Assembly (NCBI GenBank): GCA_963966275.1
Contig: CAWZYQ010000156.1
Location: 1-9,091, forward strand
DNA length: 9,091 bases
Origin: UBA10427 sp003500135
GTDB taxonomy: Bacteria > Bacteroidota > Bacteroidia > Cytophagales > Cyclobacteriaceae
Direction: 5' to 3'
In this document: positions 1-6,436 of the stretch, piece by piece
Position numbering within the stretch: the first letter of the stretch is position 1
Layout of the letters: every line of letters begins with the position of its first letter
The notes under the pieces: model-generated
Told to the model about the DNA's origin: nothing
What the model saw: only the letters and a program-made list of their open reading frames with translations
Databases searched by the model: none
Program-made: the position numbers and the translations under genes

Positions 1-53
1 CCAGCGAGATCAAAAATAAGTCCGCTAACACTTTCGTATATTTTTAATTCCAT
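1..53 (-). CDS. Unidentified protein, N-terminal fragment only
   Basis: An open frame begins at an ATG at 53..51 on the minus strand and runs off the left edge without a stop, giving MELKIYESVSGLIFDLAG. It follows the pth stop codon by 49 bases on the same strand, so it may be transcribed with pth. An alternative ATG five bases upstream hits a stop after four codons, which favours the start chosen. Seventeen complete codons are too few to recognise a family, and no strong ribosome binding site is visible, as is usual in Bacteroidota. The gene call rests on an open frame, an ATG and a sensible position, so it could still be spurious. Confidence 0.45.
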   Translation of the reverse strand, partial: MELKIYESVSGLIFDLA

Positions 54-102
54 AACATAGAGACAGTAAAATTACTAAAGTACATTCTTACATTGAATTG
101 GA

Positions 103-663
103 TTACGAATTATATTGATTCATAGCCCTTGAAATGCCAATTGTCACAAAGGCCATAGCGGCATCGGACGCTTTCTCAATAATTTCAGGTAACTGATCCA
201 ATTCTTCTGAAGCGAACCGGCTCAAAACATAATCCACCTGTTTGCCTTTGTAGAAATTATCCCCGATTCCAAACCTTAACCTGGGGTAAGTACTAGATTT
301 CAACGTATGTTCGATATTTCCCAGGCCATTGTGACCCGCACTTGAACCTTTGGCCCTCATTCTTAATTTGCCAAATGGCAGCGCTATATCATCTGTTATG
401 ACCAAAATATTATCAATTGGTACTTTTAGTTCCTGAAGCCAGTAATTCACAGCTTTACCGCTCAGGTTCATGTAAGTAGTAGGTTTAATAAGGTGTATGG
501 ACCTACCCTTGAATTTAACCTTTGCTTTATAGGCATATCGATCAGTTTCGAAGGTAGCCCCAAACTTATCAGCGATATGGTCTGCTACTAAAAAACCAAC
601 ATTGTGCCGGGTCAATTCATATTCAGCGCCAATGTTACCTAGTCCAACTATTAGATATTTCAT
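103..663 (-). CDS. pth: Peptidyl-tRNA hydrolase (Pth)
   Basis: This enzyme cleaves the ester bond of peptidyl-tRNAs that drop off the ribosome, recycling tRNA in the cytoplasm. The 186-residue length is normal for bacterial Pth. The family landmarks are all present: GLGNIGAEYELTRHNVGF at residues 7-24, with substrate-binding Asn10 and the catalytic His20; KPTTYMNLSG at 60-69, with Asn66; the aspartate pair at 91-92, matching the Asp that polarises the catalytic His; and GHNGLGN at 110-116, with Asn112. The ATG at 663..661 gives an N terminus that starts right at the first beta strand, as in homologues. It lies downstream of rplY on the same strand, but a strong terminator stands between them and a candidate promoter lies 31 bases before the start, so it probably has its own transcript. 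The prs-ctc-pth order is also known from B. subtilis (spoVC is pth there). Confidence 0.97.
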   Translation of the reverse strand: MKYLIVGLGNIGAEYELTRHNVGFLVADHIADKFGATFETDRYAYKAKVKFKGRSIHLIKPTTYMNLSGKAVNYWLQELKVPIDNILVITDDIALPFGKLRMRAKGSSAGHNGLGNIEHTLKSSTYPRLRFGIGDNFYKGKQVDYVLSRFASEELDQLPEIIEKASDAAMAFVTIGISRAMNQYNS

Positions 664-693
664 TGTGGATTATTGCATGCATATATTAATAGA

Positions 694-723
694 CAAAAAT
701 AGAAATATAATAGCAGCGTTTAA
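694..723 (-). promoter_or_regulatory. Candidate promoter for pth
   Basis: Reading the minus strand, TATTTTTG at 701..694 matches the Bacteroidota -7 consensus TAnnTTTG. Exactly 19 bases upstream is TTA (723..721), an imperfect -33 TTG. The element sits about 31 bases before the pth start and downstream of the rplY terminator, which is where a separate pth promoter would be needed. The weak -33 box keeps this tentative. Confidence 0.4.
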
Positions 724-752
724 TCAGTTTAAGGTACGAATTAAGATTAAAC

Positions 753-781
753 AAAAAATCCTGCACTTGGCAGGATTTTTT
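753..781 (-). terminator. Intrinsic terminator after rplY
   Basis: A perfect 12-bp inverted repeat (arms 753-764 and 770-781, core ATCCTGC/GCAGGAT) encloses a 5-base loop. On the minus strand the hairpin ends in six T residues, so it is a classic Rho-independent terminator about 20 bases past the rplY stop codon. The A-tract on the other side makes it symmetrical, but no plus-strand gene reaches it. It separates rplY transcription from pth. Confidence 0.88.
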
Positions 782-801
782 AATATACGTGTATTTGAAG
801 T

Positions 802-1434
802 CTATTCTTCCGATGAGCCTTCTTCTGACTCAGCTTCTTCTGCCGCTGCTGCTGCTTCGGCTTCTTCTTCCTCTTCAGATTTACCTCTGAGAGACCTTGG
901 CGTTTCTACTGAAGCGATAGAAACCAACTTGCTGTTCATGATCTGGTAATCATGTTCCCCCAAGTCACCAACTTTCACAGATTTACCCAATTCAAGCCCT
1001 TCTATGCTTACATCTATAAAATCAGGCATATCTTTTGGCAGCGCTTTAACAGTTAATTTTCTAAGTTTAACCATCAGTTTACCCCCTTTTTGTATACCTG
1101 GTGAATTGCCGTGAAAACGAACAGGAATATCCATTTTCACTTCTTTATCATCTTGCAACAAAAGGAAGTCGGCATGAAGTATAATTTCACTTACAGGATG
1201 GAACTGAATATCTTGTAAGATCGCTTTATATTCTTCTCCTTCGATATCAAGGTTCACAAATGCTGCCTCAGGCGTGTATACAATCTCCCTGAAGAGAATC
1301 ATTGGTGCATAAAAATGGTGTTGCTTTTCACCACCATACAATACACATGGTACATTGCCCTGAGCCCTTAAGCCCTTGGCATCATTTTTACCGAGATTTG
1401 CTCTTTTAAACCCTATAATCTCTACTGTTTTCAT
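802..1434 (-). CDS. rplY: 50S ribosomal protein L25, general stress protein Ctc type
   Basis: L25 binds 5S rRNA in the large ribosomal subunit; the long two-domain version is called Ctc or TL5. Of the 210 residues, about 1-90 form the 5S rRNA-binding domain, including the family signature QFHPVSEIILHADF at 77-90. Residues 95-180 form the second beta domain (VRFHGNSPGIQKGG, then LRKLTVKALP). Residues 186-210 are a low-complexity acidic tail of Glu, Ala and Ser, common in Bacteroidota Ctc proteins. The start is the ATG at 1434..1432, giving MKTVEIIGFKR. An in-frame ATG 24 codons upstream would overlap the end of prs and add a basic stretch foreign to the family, so I reject it. The gene follows prs with a 10-base gap and must be cotranscribed with it. 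Confidence 0.95.
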   Translation of the reverse strand: MKTVEIIGFKRANLGKNDAKGLRAQGNVPCVLYGGEKQHHFYAPMILFREIVYTPEAAFVNLDIEGEEYKAILQDIQFHPVSEIILHADFLLLQDDKEVKMDIPVRFHGNSPGIQKGGKLMVKLRKLTVKALPKDMPDFIDVSIEGLELGKSVKVGDLGEHDYQIMNSKLVSIASVETPRSLRGKSEEEEEAEAAAAAEEAESEEGSSEE

Positions 1435-1444
1435 TTTTATATAT

Positions 1445-2374
1445 TTATCTGATGAATAATGAACTAATGGATTCGTTCTTGTGCGTTTTCCTAATGCCTT
1501 CGGCAAAAAGGTTAGCCACAGAAAGTACTTTTATTCGATCCGACTTCTGTTTTAACGGCAATGTGTCGGTTATAATTAATTCTTCCAGGGCAGAGTTCTC
1601 AATATTTTCATATGCATTTCCTGAAAGAACAGGGTGTGTACAAATAGCACGAACGGACCTTGCCCCTTTTTCTTTTATGATTTTACTTGCTTTGGACAAG
1701 GTACCCCCGGTATCAATCAGATCATCGACCAAAATAACGTCTTTACCTTCAACTTCCCCTATTACTTGTATAGAGGCCACTTTGTTGGCCCTTTCCCGGT
1801 GTTTATCACATATGACCATATCTACTCCAAAATATTTGGCAAAGCTTCTGGCTCTCTTCGTACCTCCCACATCCGGGGATGCAATAATCATGTCATCCAA
1901 CTCCAAACTTTTTATGTAAGGCACAAAAATGTAAGAGCCGTCAAGGTGATCAAGGGGAATATCGAAAAAGCCCTGGATTTGACCGGCATGTAGATCACAC
2001 GTCATAATTCTGTCTGCACCGGCTGCAGATATGAGATTGGCTACTAACTTGGCAGCAATTGCCACTCTTGGTTTATCCTTTCTATCCTGACGGGCGTAAC
2101 CAAAATACGGAACAACCACTGTTACATATTTCGCACTCGCCCTTTTTGCCGCATCAATCATAAGCAACAATTCCATGAGGTTTTCGGCAGGCGCAAATGT
2201 TGAATTAATGAGAAAGACATCACAACCCCTTACAGATTCCTTGTAGAAAACAGAGGTTTCCCCGTCGCTAAACCTTTCTATTTCAACGACGCCAAGCTCC
2301 TTTCCATATGATTCGGCAATTTTTTCTGACAGATACCGGGTACAGTTACCGGAGAAGAGCTTTACTTTAGACAT
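1445..2374 (-). CDS. prs: Ribose-phosphate pyrophosphokinase (PRPP synthetase)
   Basis: Prs transfers pyrophosphate from ATP to ribose 5-phosphate to make PRPP, the precursor of purines, pyrimidines, NAD, histidine and tryptophan. The 309 residues match class I enzymes in length. Visible motifs are FSDGE at 35-39, the flexible catalytic loop around YARQDRKDKPR (93-103), the metal-binding CDLHAGQIQGFF (126-137) with His129, the loop residues Lys191 and Arg193 equivalent to the catalytic pair of the E. coli enzyme, and the PRPP-binding loop VILVDDLIDTGGT (213-225). All key residues are intact. It starts at the ATG at 2374..2372, and rplY begins 10 bases after its stop. I see no clear Bacteroidota promoter in the short gap before it. 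Its transcription may therefore include read-through from the upstream tRNA promoter past the intervening hairpin, but this is inference. Confidence 0.98.
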   Translation of the reverse strand: MSKVKLFSGNCTRYLSEKIAESYGKELGVVEIERFSDGETSVFYKESVRGCDVFLINSTFAPAENLMELLLMIDAAKRASAKYVTVVVPYFGYARQDRKDKPRVAIAAKLVANLISAAGADRIMTCDLHAGQIQGFFDIPLDHLDGSYIFVPYIKSLELDDMIIASPDVGGTKRARSFAKYFGVDMVICDKHRERANKVASIQVIGEVEGKDVILVDDLIDTGGTLSKASKIIKEKGARSVRAICTHPVLSGNAYENIENSALEELIITDTLPLKQKSDRIKVLSVANLFAEGIRKTHKNESISSLFIR

Positions 2375-2408
2375 CTTTATAACAGTTTGTGGTGGTTATA
2401 AATGAAAT

Positions 2409-2432
2409 ATCCCGAAGCTTACACTTCGGGAT
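2409..2432 (-). terminator. Hairpin after tRNA-Gln: terminator or attenuator before prs
   Basis: An inverted repeat with arms ATCCCGAAG and CTTCGGGAT (9 bp, 6-base loop) starts three bases past the mature tRNA 3' end. On the minus strand it is followed by a broken T-rich run (ATTTCATTT) and not a clean U-tract, so termination may be partial. It lies between the tRNA and the prs start 35 bases further on. It is either the tRNA terminator or an attenuator for prs. Confidence 0.6.
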
Positions 2433-2435
2433 TTG

Positions 2436-2508
2436 TTGCCCGACTAGGGCTCGAACCTAGACTCTTCTGAACCAAAATCAGACGTGTTGCCAGTTACACC
2501 ATCGGGCA
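2436..2508 (-). tRNA. tRNA-Gln, anticodon UUG
   Basis: The minus strand folds into a full cloverleaf of 73 bases. The acceptor stem is TGCCCGA/TCGGGCA. The D stem is GTGT/ACAC with an 8-base loop carrying GG. The anticodon stem is TCTGA/TCAGA with loop TTTTGGT, giving anticodon UUG, which reads CAA and probably CAG. The T stem is CTAGG/CCTAG with loop TTCGAGC. The weak U1-A72 pair fits known glutamine identity; the discriminator is A73 where E. coli has G73. The 3' CCA is not encoded and must be added enzymatically. It has its own promoter upstream and a hairpin directly downstream, and marks the border between the housekeeping genes and the polysaccharide locus. Confidence 0.96.
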
Positions 2509-2537
2509 ATCGAAATATCGATCGCGAAATCGGAGTA

Positions 2538-2567
2538 CAAAAGTAGGAACTTTTTCTAATACGTCAA
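2538..2567 (-). promoter_or_regulatory. Bacteroidota-type promoter for tRNA-Gln
   Basis: On the minus strand, TTG at 2567..2565 is followed after exactly 19 bases by TACTTTTG at 2545..2538. This is a full match to the Bacteroidota primary sigma factor consensus (-33 TTG, -7 TAnnTTTG). The predicted transcript would begin near 2532, about two dozen bases before the mature tRNA 5' end. It lies in the 75-base gap between the flippase stop codon and the tRNA, so it uncouples the tRNA from the polysaccharide operon. Confidence 0.8.
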
Positions 2568-2583
2568 CACGACCAATATATTT

Positions 2584-4065
2584 TTATTGTAGATTTTTAA
2601 ATTTTCGGTAAATACCAATAATGGTACCATTAATATCGTTTGAGAGCTTTAAAGTGTATATTGAACCAAGAAATAATAATGTTACCAAAACACTCCTTAC
2701 AAAAAGATCAAACAACCAATTGCCCGATTCAGGAAAAATATCAGTAATAAAATAGGTGGCCAAGCCCAGAAACAGAACCAGTAAAAATTTCAAATTATAT
2801 GGTTGGAATCCAAATTTGAGCCAGATAAAAATCCATTTCATGACCAAATGGATTGAAATTGCCAAAAGAGAGGCAAAGGCTGCACCTGATAACCCATACT
2901 CAGGTATTAAAATCACGTTGAGCCCTGTAGTTAGAATTAAAAACACTACCTGAAAAAGGGTGACTACTTTAAAATATTTGGAATACATTATTATGGCATC
3001 ATTCAAGCCTCCTGCCATTTTTATCAATTGTGCAATACCAATAAACAAAATCACATATCGGCCTTCTCTATACTCAGCAGGTAAAATGTGAAATATGGCG
3101 TCCTGGTTCACCCAAATGCCAAGTAATGCCCACATACCAAAAATGAACTGATTAAGACAGCTCTTTTGGTATATTTCATCGACCTTATCATAATCGTTAC
3201 TCGCATAGGCATCGGATATGAGCGTAGATGCAATTTTTTGAAGCCCCCTGGCAGGCATGGAAATCAGAATACCAAAATAAAATGTAATGGAATATATACC
3301 CGTAGCTGCACTATTCAGGAAAGCATTGACCAGTATCCTGTCAAATTGCAAAACTGCAAAACCACTAAACCCATTTAACAAACCAAACCCACTAACGGAA
3401 AATATATTTTTCCACTCTGGTTTAAAATGTATGGCTTGTTTCGGTCGCCAATTGAAATTTCCCTGCTTGATCAGAAACACGAGTAATACCAATGTGCCAA
3501 AGCAAATGCTACTGACATACCAAAAAATGTATTGTTCGAAGTCAAAAATTCCAAAAACAATAAAAAGGAAGCCTGCTAGAATCAGTACTCTTTGTAAGAA
3601 TTCCTTTATAAAAGTACCAAGTGTGGAGTTATATAACACTGAATTGAGGGCATCGAGATTGAAGAAAAATATTTGAAAAAGTGTGAGAGGAATGATGAGA
3701 TAAAAGTATTTCGCAAAATCGGGCGATTTATCCAGGTTGTTCTCGATAACTATATTTCCAAATAAAAAATAGAAGATGAGAAACAAGGTAAAGCCTATAA
3801 ATCCTGTGATAATGATGAGAAATGGCCATGCATTATCTTTTCCGAGGTGGCGAAATTTTGGAAAAAAACGATAAATACTGCTGTTTAAACCCAGTGTCCC
3901 CAGCCTTCCCGATATCATTGAAAAAGAAACCAGCAAAGAAAGCGTGCCAATTTGGCCGGGGTCTAAAAACCTTGGAAATAATATAGCTACAGTTACGAAA
4001 CCCAATAAAGCGCCGGCATAAATATAAATCGAGTTTCGGACGGACTGTTTGATAATGATTCCCAA
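2584..4065 (-). CDS. Polysaccharide flippase, MOP/MVF superfamily (Wzx-like)
   Basis: This is a 493-residue polytopic inner-membrane protein with roughly 12-14 hydrophobic segments, for example near residues 13-30, 82-102, 120-136, 159-174, 180-199, 255-272, 337-350, 367-387, 392-416, 425-442 and 454-472. The N terminus (GIIIKQSVRNSIYIYAGALLG) is typical of Bacteroidota lipopolysaccharide flippases, which move lipid-linked oligosaccharides to the outer leaflet. The polar FDRILV at 241-246 and PARGLQKIAS at 271-280 are other family-like stretches. The only fitting start is TTG at 4065..4063; three codons earlier in the same frame is the TAG stop of the aminotransferase gene, so no longer start exists. 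The 9-base gap implies translational coupling. The context, with sugar-modifying enzymes on both sides, supports export of a repeat unit. The exact substrate cannot be read from the sequence. Confidence 0.88.
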   Translation of the reverse strand: MGIIIKQSVRNSIYIYAGALLGFVTVAILFPRFLDPGQIGTLSLLVSFSMISGRLGTLGLNSSIYRFFPKFRHLGKDNAWPFLIIITGFIGFTLFLIFYFLFGNIVIENNLDKSPDFAKYFYLIIPLTLFQIFFFNLDALNSVLYNSTLGTFIKEFLQRVLILAGFLFIVFGIFDFEQYIFWYVSSICFGTLVLLVFLIKQGNFNWRPKQAIHFKPEWKNIFSVSGFGLLNGFSGFAVLQFDRILVNAFLNSAATGIYSITFYFGILISMPARGLQKIASTLISDAYASNDYDKVDEIYQKSCLNQFIFGMWALLGIWVNQDAIFHILPAEYREGRYVILFIGIAQLIKMAGGLNDAIIMYSKYFKVVTLFQVVFLILTTGLNVILIPEYGLSGAAFASLLAISIHLVMKWIFIWLKFGFQPYNLKFLLVLFLGLATYFITDIFPESGNWLFDLFVRSVLVTLLFLGSIYTLKLSNDINGTIIGIYRKFKNLQ

Positions 4066-4074
4066 GGCGTGTTT

Positions 4075-5175
4075 CTAATTTTTAAAAAAATCTGAGATTT
4101 GGGTGCAAATATAGTCTATTTGGTCATTAGTCAAACCGGGATAAATAGGAAGTGACAAACTTCTATTTGCAACTCTTTCGGCATTTGGGCAGACCGTTCC
4201 ACACTTGACTATTGATAGTTTATTTAATGTTCTGGGATAATGAATTTTGGTTTCAACTCCCTTTGATTCCAAATAAACTTTCAGTTCGTCCCTTCGATTA
4301 TCTTCCAATTGAATGACATAATGATGATAAACATGTCTTCTACTTTGATATAAGGGTGGTAATATAATTGGCAGGTCTTTTAAATAATTGTCATAAAGTG
4401 AGGCAATTTCGATTCTTTTCAGATTCCATTCATCTAATTTATTAAGCTTAACATTTAGCCATGCAGCCTGAATGGTATCTAAACGACTGTTTCTACCATA
4501 TTTTACTACATTGCTTTGGTCATAACTACCGTAGTTTTTAAGAAGTTGAATCTCCTCATATAAAACTTTATCATTCGTTGTCACGCAACCTCCATCTCCC
4601 AGTGCACCAAGGTTTTTTGTAGGGTAAAAAGAGTAAGCTACGACGGAACTATATTTACCGGGATTTTGATTATCATGTAATGCACCATGTGCCTGAGCAG
4701 CATCTTCTATTATTATAATATTACCATCATCGATCTGCTTAAAAATCTTTTGAACATCTACTAAATAGCCATGTAAATGCACAACTACTATTGCCTTGGT
4801 CTTTACTGTTACTAATTCGTGGATTTGACTAGAATCAATGGTTTGACATTTAGGATCAATATCACAAAAAACTGGCTTTGCCCTAAATTTGAGTATTGAG
4901 GTTACAGTTGAAATAAATGATAAGGCTGGCACGATTACTTCATCGCCCTCTTGTAATGAAATGCTTTGGAAAATTAACTCTAAAGCATCCGTCCCATTGG
5001 CGCAAGTACAGCAAAATTTGCTACTATTGTAGTTTCTCCATCTTTTTTCAAAAAACTCAACTTCTTCTCCGTTAACAAACTGACCCTGCTGAATTTCTTT
5101 ATGCGTTTTTTCAATAAGAAAATTATAAATAGCTTTATGCTGATATTCTAGATTGTAAAAAGGGATATAATACAT
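4075..5175 (-). CDS. DegT/DnrJ/EryC1-family sugar aminotransferase (PLP-dependent)
   Basis: The product belongs to the family that converts nucleotide-activated keto-sugars to amino-sugars, usually with glutamate as donor. The length of 366 residues is normal. Motifs visible are ANGTDAL (59-65, phosphate binding), EDAAQAHGA (157-165, with Asp158 for the pyridine nitrogen and Gln161), SFYPTKNLGALGDGG (182-196, with Lys187 as the Schiff-base lysine) and GRNSRLDTIQAAW (227-239, typical of the dimer-shared active site). The C-terminal stretch NRSLSLPIYPGLT (337-349) is also family-typical. It is the first gene of the minus operon and shares its stop-codon region with the flippase start. It could serve a 3-amino or 4-amino deoxyhexose, or the amino-sugar precursor of a nonulosonic acid as SpsC, LegC and PseC do. 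The sequence does not decide between these. Confidence 0.92.
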   Translation of the reverse strand: MYYIPFYNLEYQHKAIYNFLIEKTHKEIQQGQFVNGEEVEFFEKRWRNYNSSKFCCTCANGTDALELIFQSISLQEGDEVIVPALSFISTVTSILKFRAKPVFCDIDPKCQTIDSSQIHELVTVKTKAIVVVHLHGYLVDVQKIFKQIDDGNIIIIEDAAQAHGALHDNQNPGKYSSVVAYSFYPTKNLGALGDGGCVTTNDKVLYEEIQLLKNYGSYDQSNVVKYGRNSRLDTIQAAWLNVKLNKLDEWNLKRIEIASLYDNYLKDLPIILPPLYQSRRHVYHHYVIQLEDNRRDELKVYLESKGVETKIHYPRTLNKLSIVKCGTVCPNAERVANRSLSLPIYPGLTNDQIDYICTQISDFFKN

Positions 5176-5185
5176 AAAGATAAAG

Positions 5186-5203
5186 TTGACAAATTTATGT
5201 CAA
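5186..5203. promoter_or_regulatory. Palindrome in the divergent start region, candidate operator
   Basis: The two divergent start codons (minus ATG at 5175..5173, plus ATG at 5197) are only 21 bases apart. This gap contains TTGACA-N6-TGTCAA, a perfect 6-bp dyad whose right arm overlaps the plus-strand start codon. On the minus strand the same stretch contains TAAATTTG (5197..5190), a perfect TAnnTTTG -7 box for the aminotransferase operon, but without a TTG at the matching -33 spacing. The arrangement fits an operator covering a promoter; binding is inferred. Confidence 0.35.
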
Positions 5204-5745
5204 ACCAATTGAGAAAACATATAAAATTTGGTTTAATTCATTATATACGCTATCTCAAAGCTAAGCATACTTTGGGACTATGTGGAGGCAATATATATAT
5301 AGAGCGAAATGTGAGGTTTTTGAGATTTCCACGAAATATACAAATTGAAAAGAATGTCGTCATAAAAGAAGGCGTCAGAATTTGCCCTTGTAATATAGAT
5401 GCAAAAATTAAAATTGGTAAAAACACAACAATAGGATATCACACTTTCATCTTTGGATCTCATTCGATTGAAATAGGTGATGATTGTCTAATAGCCCCGT
5501 TTGTTTATATAGTTGATAGCAACCACCAGATTAAAAAAGGAATGAAAATAAATGAACAGCCAAATGAATCTGCTCCAATATTAATTGGTAATGATGTATG
5601 GATCAGTAGCAATGTAACTATCCTTAAAGGTGTGAAGATTGGTGACGGAGCTGTTATTGGAGCAAATTCGCTAGTTAATCAGGATATTCCTGAATATGCT
5701 ATTTTTGCGGGTACTCCTGCTAAAATGATTGGAAAAAGACAATAG
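5197..5745 (+). CDS. Left-handed beta-helix (hexapeptide repeat) acyltransferase
   Basis: The 182-residue product has an N-terminal helical lead (1-28) and then imperfect hexapeptide repeats such as IQIEKNVVIKEGV (48-60), IKIGKNTTIG (71-80), IEIGDDCLIAPFVYI (91-105) and the closing run VWISSNVTILKGVKIGDG (134-151). It ends with IPEYAIFAGTPAKMIGKRQ, the usual finish of xenobiotic/WbbJ/NodL-type O- or N-acetyltransferases. His110 in VDSNHQI is the likely catalytic base. Such enzymes are trimeric, cytoplasmic and use acetyl-CoA or another acyl-CoA. It is the first gene of the plus operon, and the next gene starts one base after its stop. It probably acylates an amino group made by the neighbouring aminotransferase or an O-position of the glycan; the acceptor is unknown. 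No clear promoter is seen, so it may lie inside the start of the divergent gene. Confidence 0.88.
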   Translation: MSNQLRKHIKFGLIHYIRYLKAKHTLGLCGGNIYIERNVRFLRFPRNIQIEKNVVIKEGVRICPCNIDAKIKIGKNTTIGYHTFIFGSHSIEIGDDCLIAPFVYIVDSNHQIKKGMKINEQPNESAPILIGNDVWISSNVTILKGVKIGDGAVIGANSLVNQDIPEYAIFAGTPAKMIGKRQ

Positions 5746-5746
5746 T

Positions 5747-6436
5747 ATGAAAATAGGAGTAGTAATCTTATGCCGCTACAATTCAAAAAGACTTCCGGGT
5801 AAAATCTTAAAAAAAATTAATGACAAACCAATTTTAGAATATATAATCGAGCGCGTCAAAGAAGTTTTTGATAACGATTCAATCATTATAGCTACTTCGA
5901 AAGAAAAATCTGATGAACCAATAGTTCGGTATTGTTTAAACAAACAAATAAACTTTTATAGAGGTAGCTTAAATAATGTAGCAAAGAGATTTATTGATGC
6001 ATCTAAATCACTTTCATTAGACTATGCAATTAGGATAAATGGAGATAATCTTTTCGTCGATATTCCAACATTGAAATCGATTAGCGATAAACTTGCGACT
6101 GGGAAATACCAGTTTGTGTCTAATGTACACAAACGAACATATCCAAAGGGAATGAGTATAGAGGGTGTTGATTCTAATTATTATGAGAAAAAATTGAGGC
6201 ATTTCACTGAAAAAGAAGATAGAGAGCATGTCACTTTAAAACTATATAAATCGCCTCCCTCGAATACTTTTTTCATTTATAATAAAGAAGTTAAAGGTGT
6301 AGAAGGTCTTCAACTGGCAGTTGATACTGAAAAAGATTTGAATATTTCATCTGAAATCATATATCGCATGACAAAACACCACACTCAATACAATCTTAAG
6401 GAAATATTTGAAATATATAAAAAGCTTATGATATGA
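5747..6436 (+). CDS. spsF: SpsF-type cytidylyltransferase (CMP-nonulosonate synthetase-like)
   Basis: This 229-residue protein is a Rossmann-like nucleotidyltransferase. The nucleotide-binding loop is CRYNSKRLPGK at 9-19, followed by KPILEYIIERV (27-37), which is typical of SpsF, KdsB and NeuA. RINGDNLF at 96-103 matches the R-x-x-G-D-x-x-F motif; YPKGMSIEG follows at 132-140 and DREHVT at 158-163. Family members activate a 3-deoxy sugar acid with CTP to give a CMP-sugar. I start at the ATG at 5747, one base after the acyltransferase stop, because the N terminus then begins at the first beta strand; an in-frame TTG at 5729 would add six residues and overlap the preceding gene. The stop overlaps the next gene's ATG as ATGA. 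Its direct pairing with a NeuB-like synthase mirrors spsE-spsF of B. subtilis. The symbol is family-level and the sugar is not known. Confidence 0.87.
   Translation: MKIGVVILCRYNSKRLPGKILKKINDKPILEYIIERVKEVFDNDSIIIATSKEKSDEPIVRYCLNKQINFYRGSLNNVAKRFIDASKSLSLDYAIRINGDNLFVDIPTLKSISDKLATGKYQFVSNVHKRTYPKGMSIEGVDSNYYEKKLRHFTEKEDREHVTLKLYKSPPSNTFFIYNKEVKGVEGLQLAVDTEKDLNISSEIIYRMTKHHTQYNLKEIFEIYKKLMI

Noticed and set aside
602..949. Plus-strand open frame of 115 codons with a long Ser/Ala run.
   Set aside because: It lies opposite pth and rplY, and the Ser/Ala run is the antisense of the Glu/Ala-coded acidic tail of L25. It has no family motif.
1435..1506. Longer rplY reading from an ATG at 1506.
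   Set aside because: It adds 24 basic residues overlapping the prs C-terminal coding region. The ATG at 1434 gives the standard L25 N terminus.
2436..2508. tRNA-Gln as an integration site for a mobile island carrying the glycan genes.
   Set aside because: Islands normally insert at the tRNA 3' end, which faces prs here. The glycan genes are on the 5' side, no integrase is present, and I see no second copy of the tRNA 3' sequence.
5166..5171. TATAAT sequence upstream of the plus operon as a sigma-70 -10 box.
   Set aside because: There is no matching -35 box at proper spacing, Bacteroidota use TAnnTTTG instead, and the run encodes the Tyr-Tyr-Ile start of the aminotransferase.
5288..5302. Short TA-repeat run within the acyltransferase gene.
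   Set aside because: It codes Ile-Tyr-Ile residues in frame in an AT-rich gene and needs no special explanation.
5729..5746. TTG start for the cytidylyltransferase six codons upstream of the ATG.
   Set aside because: It overlaps the acyltransferase gene and adds residues before the first beta strand. The ATG at 5747 gives the normal family start.
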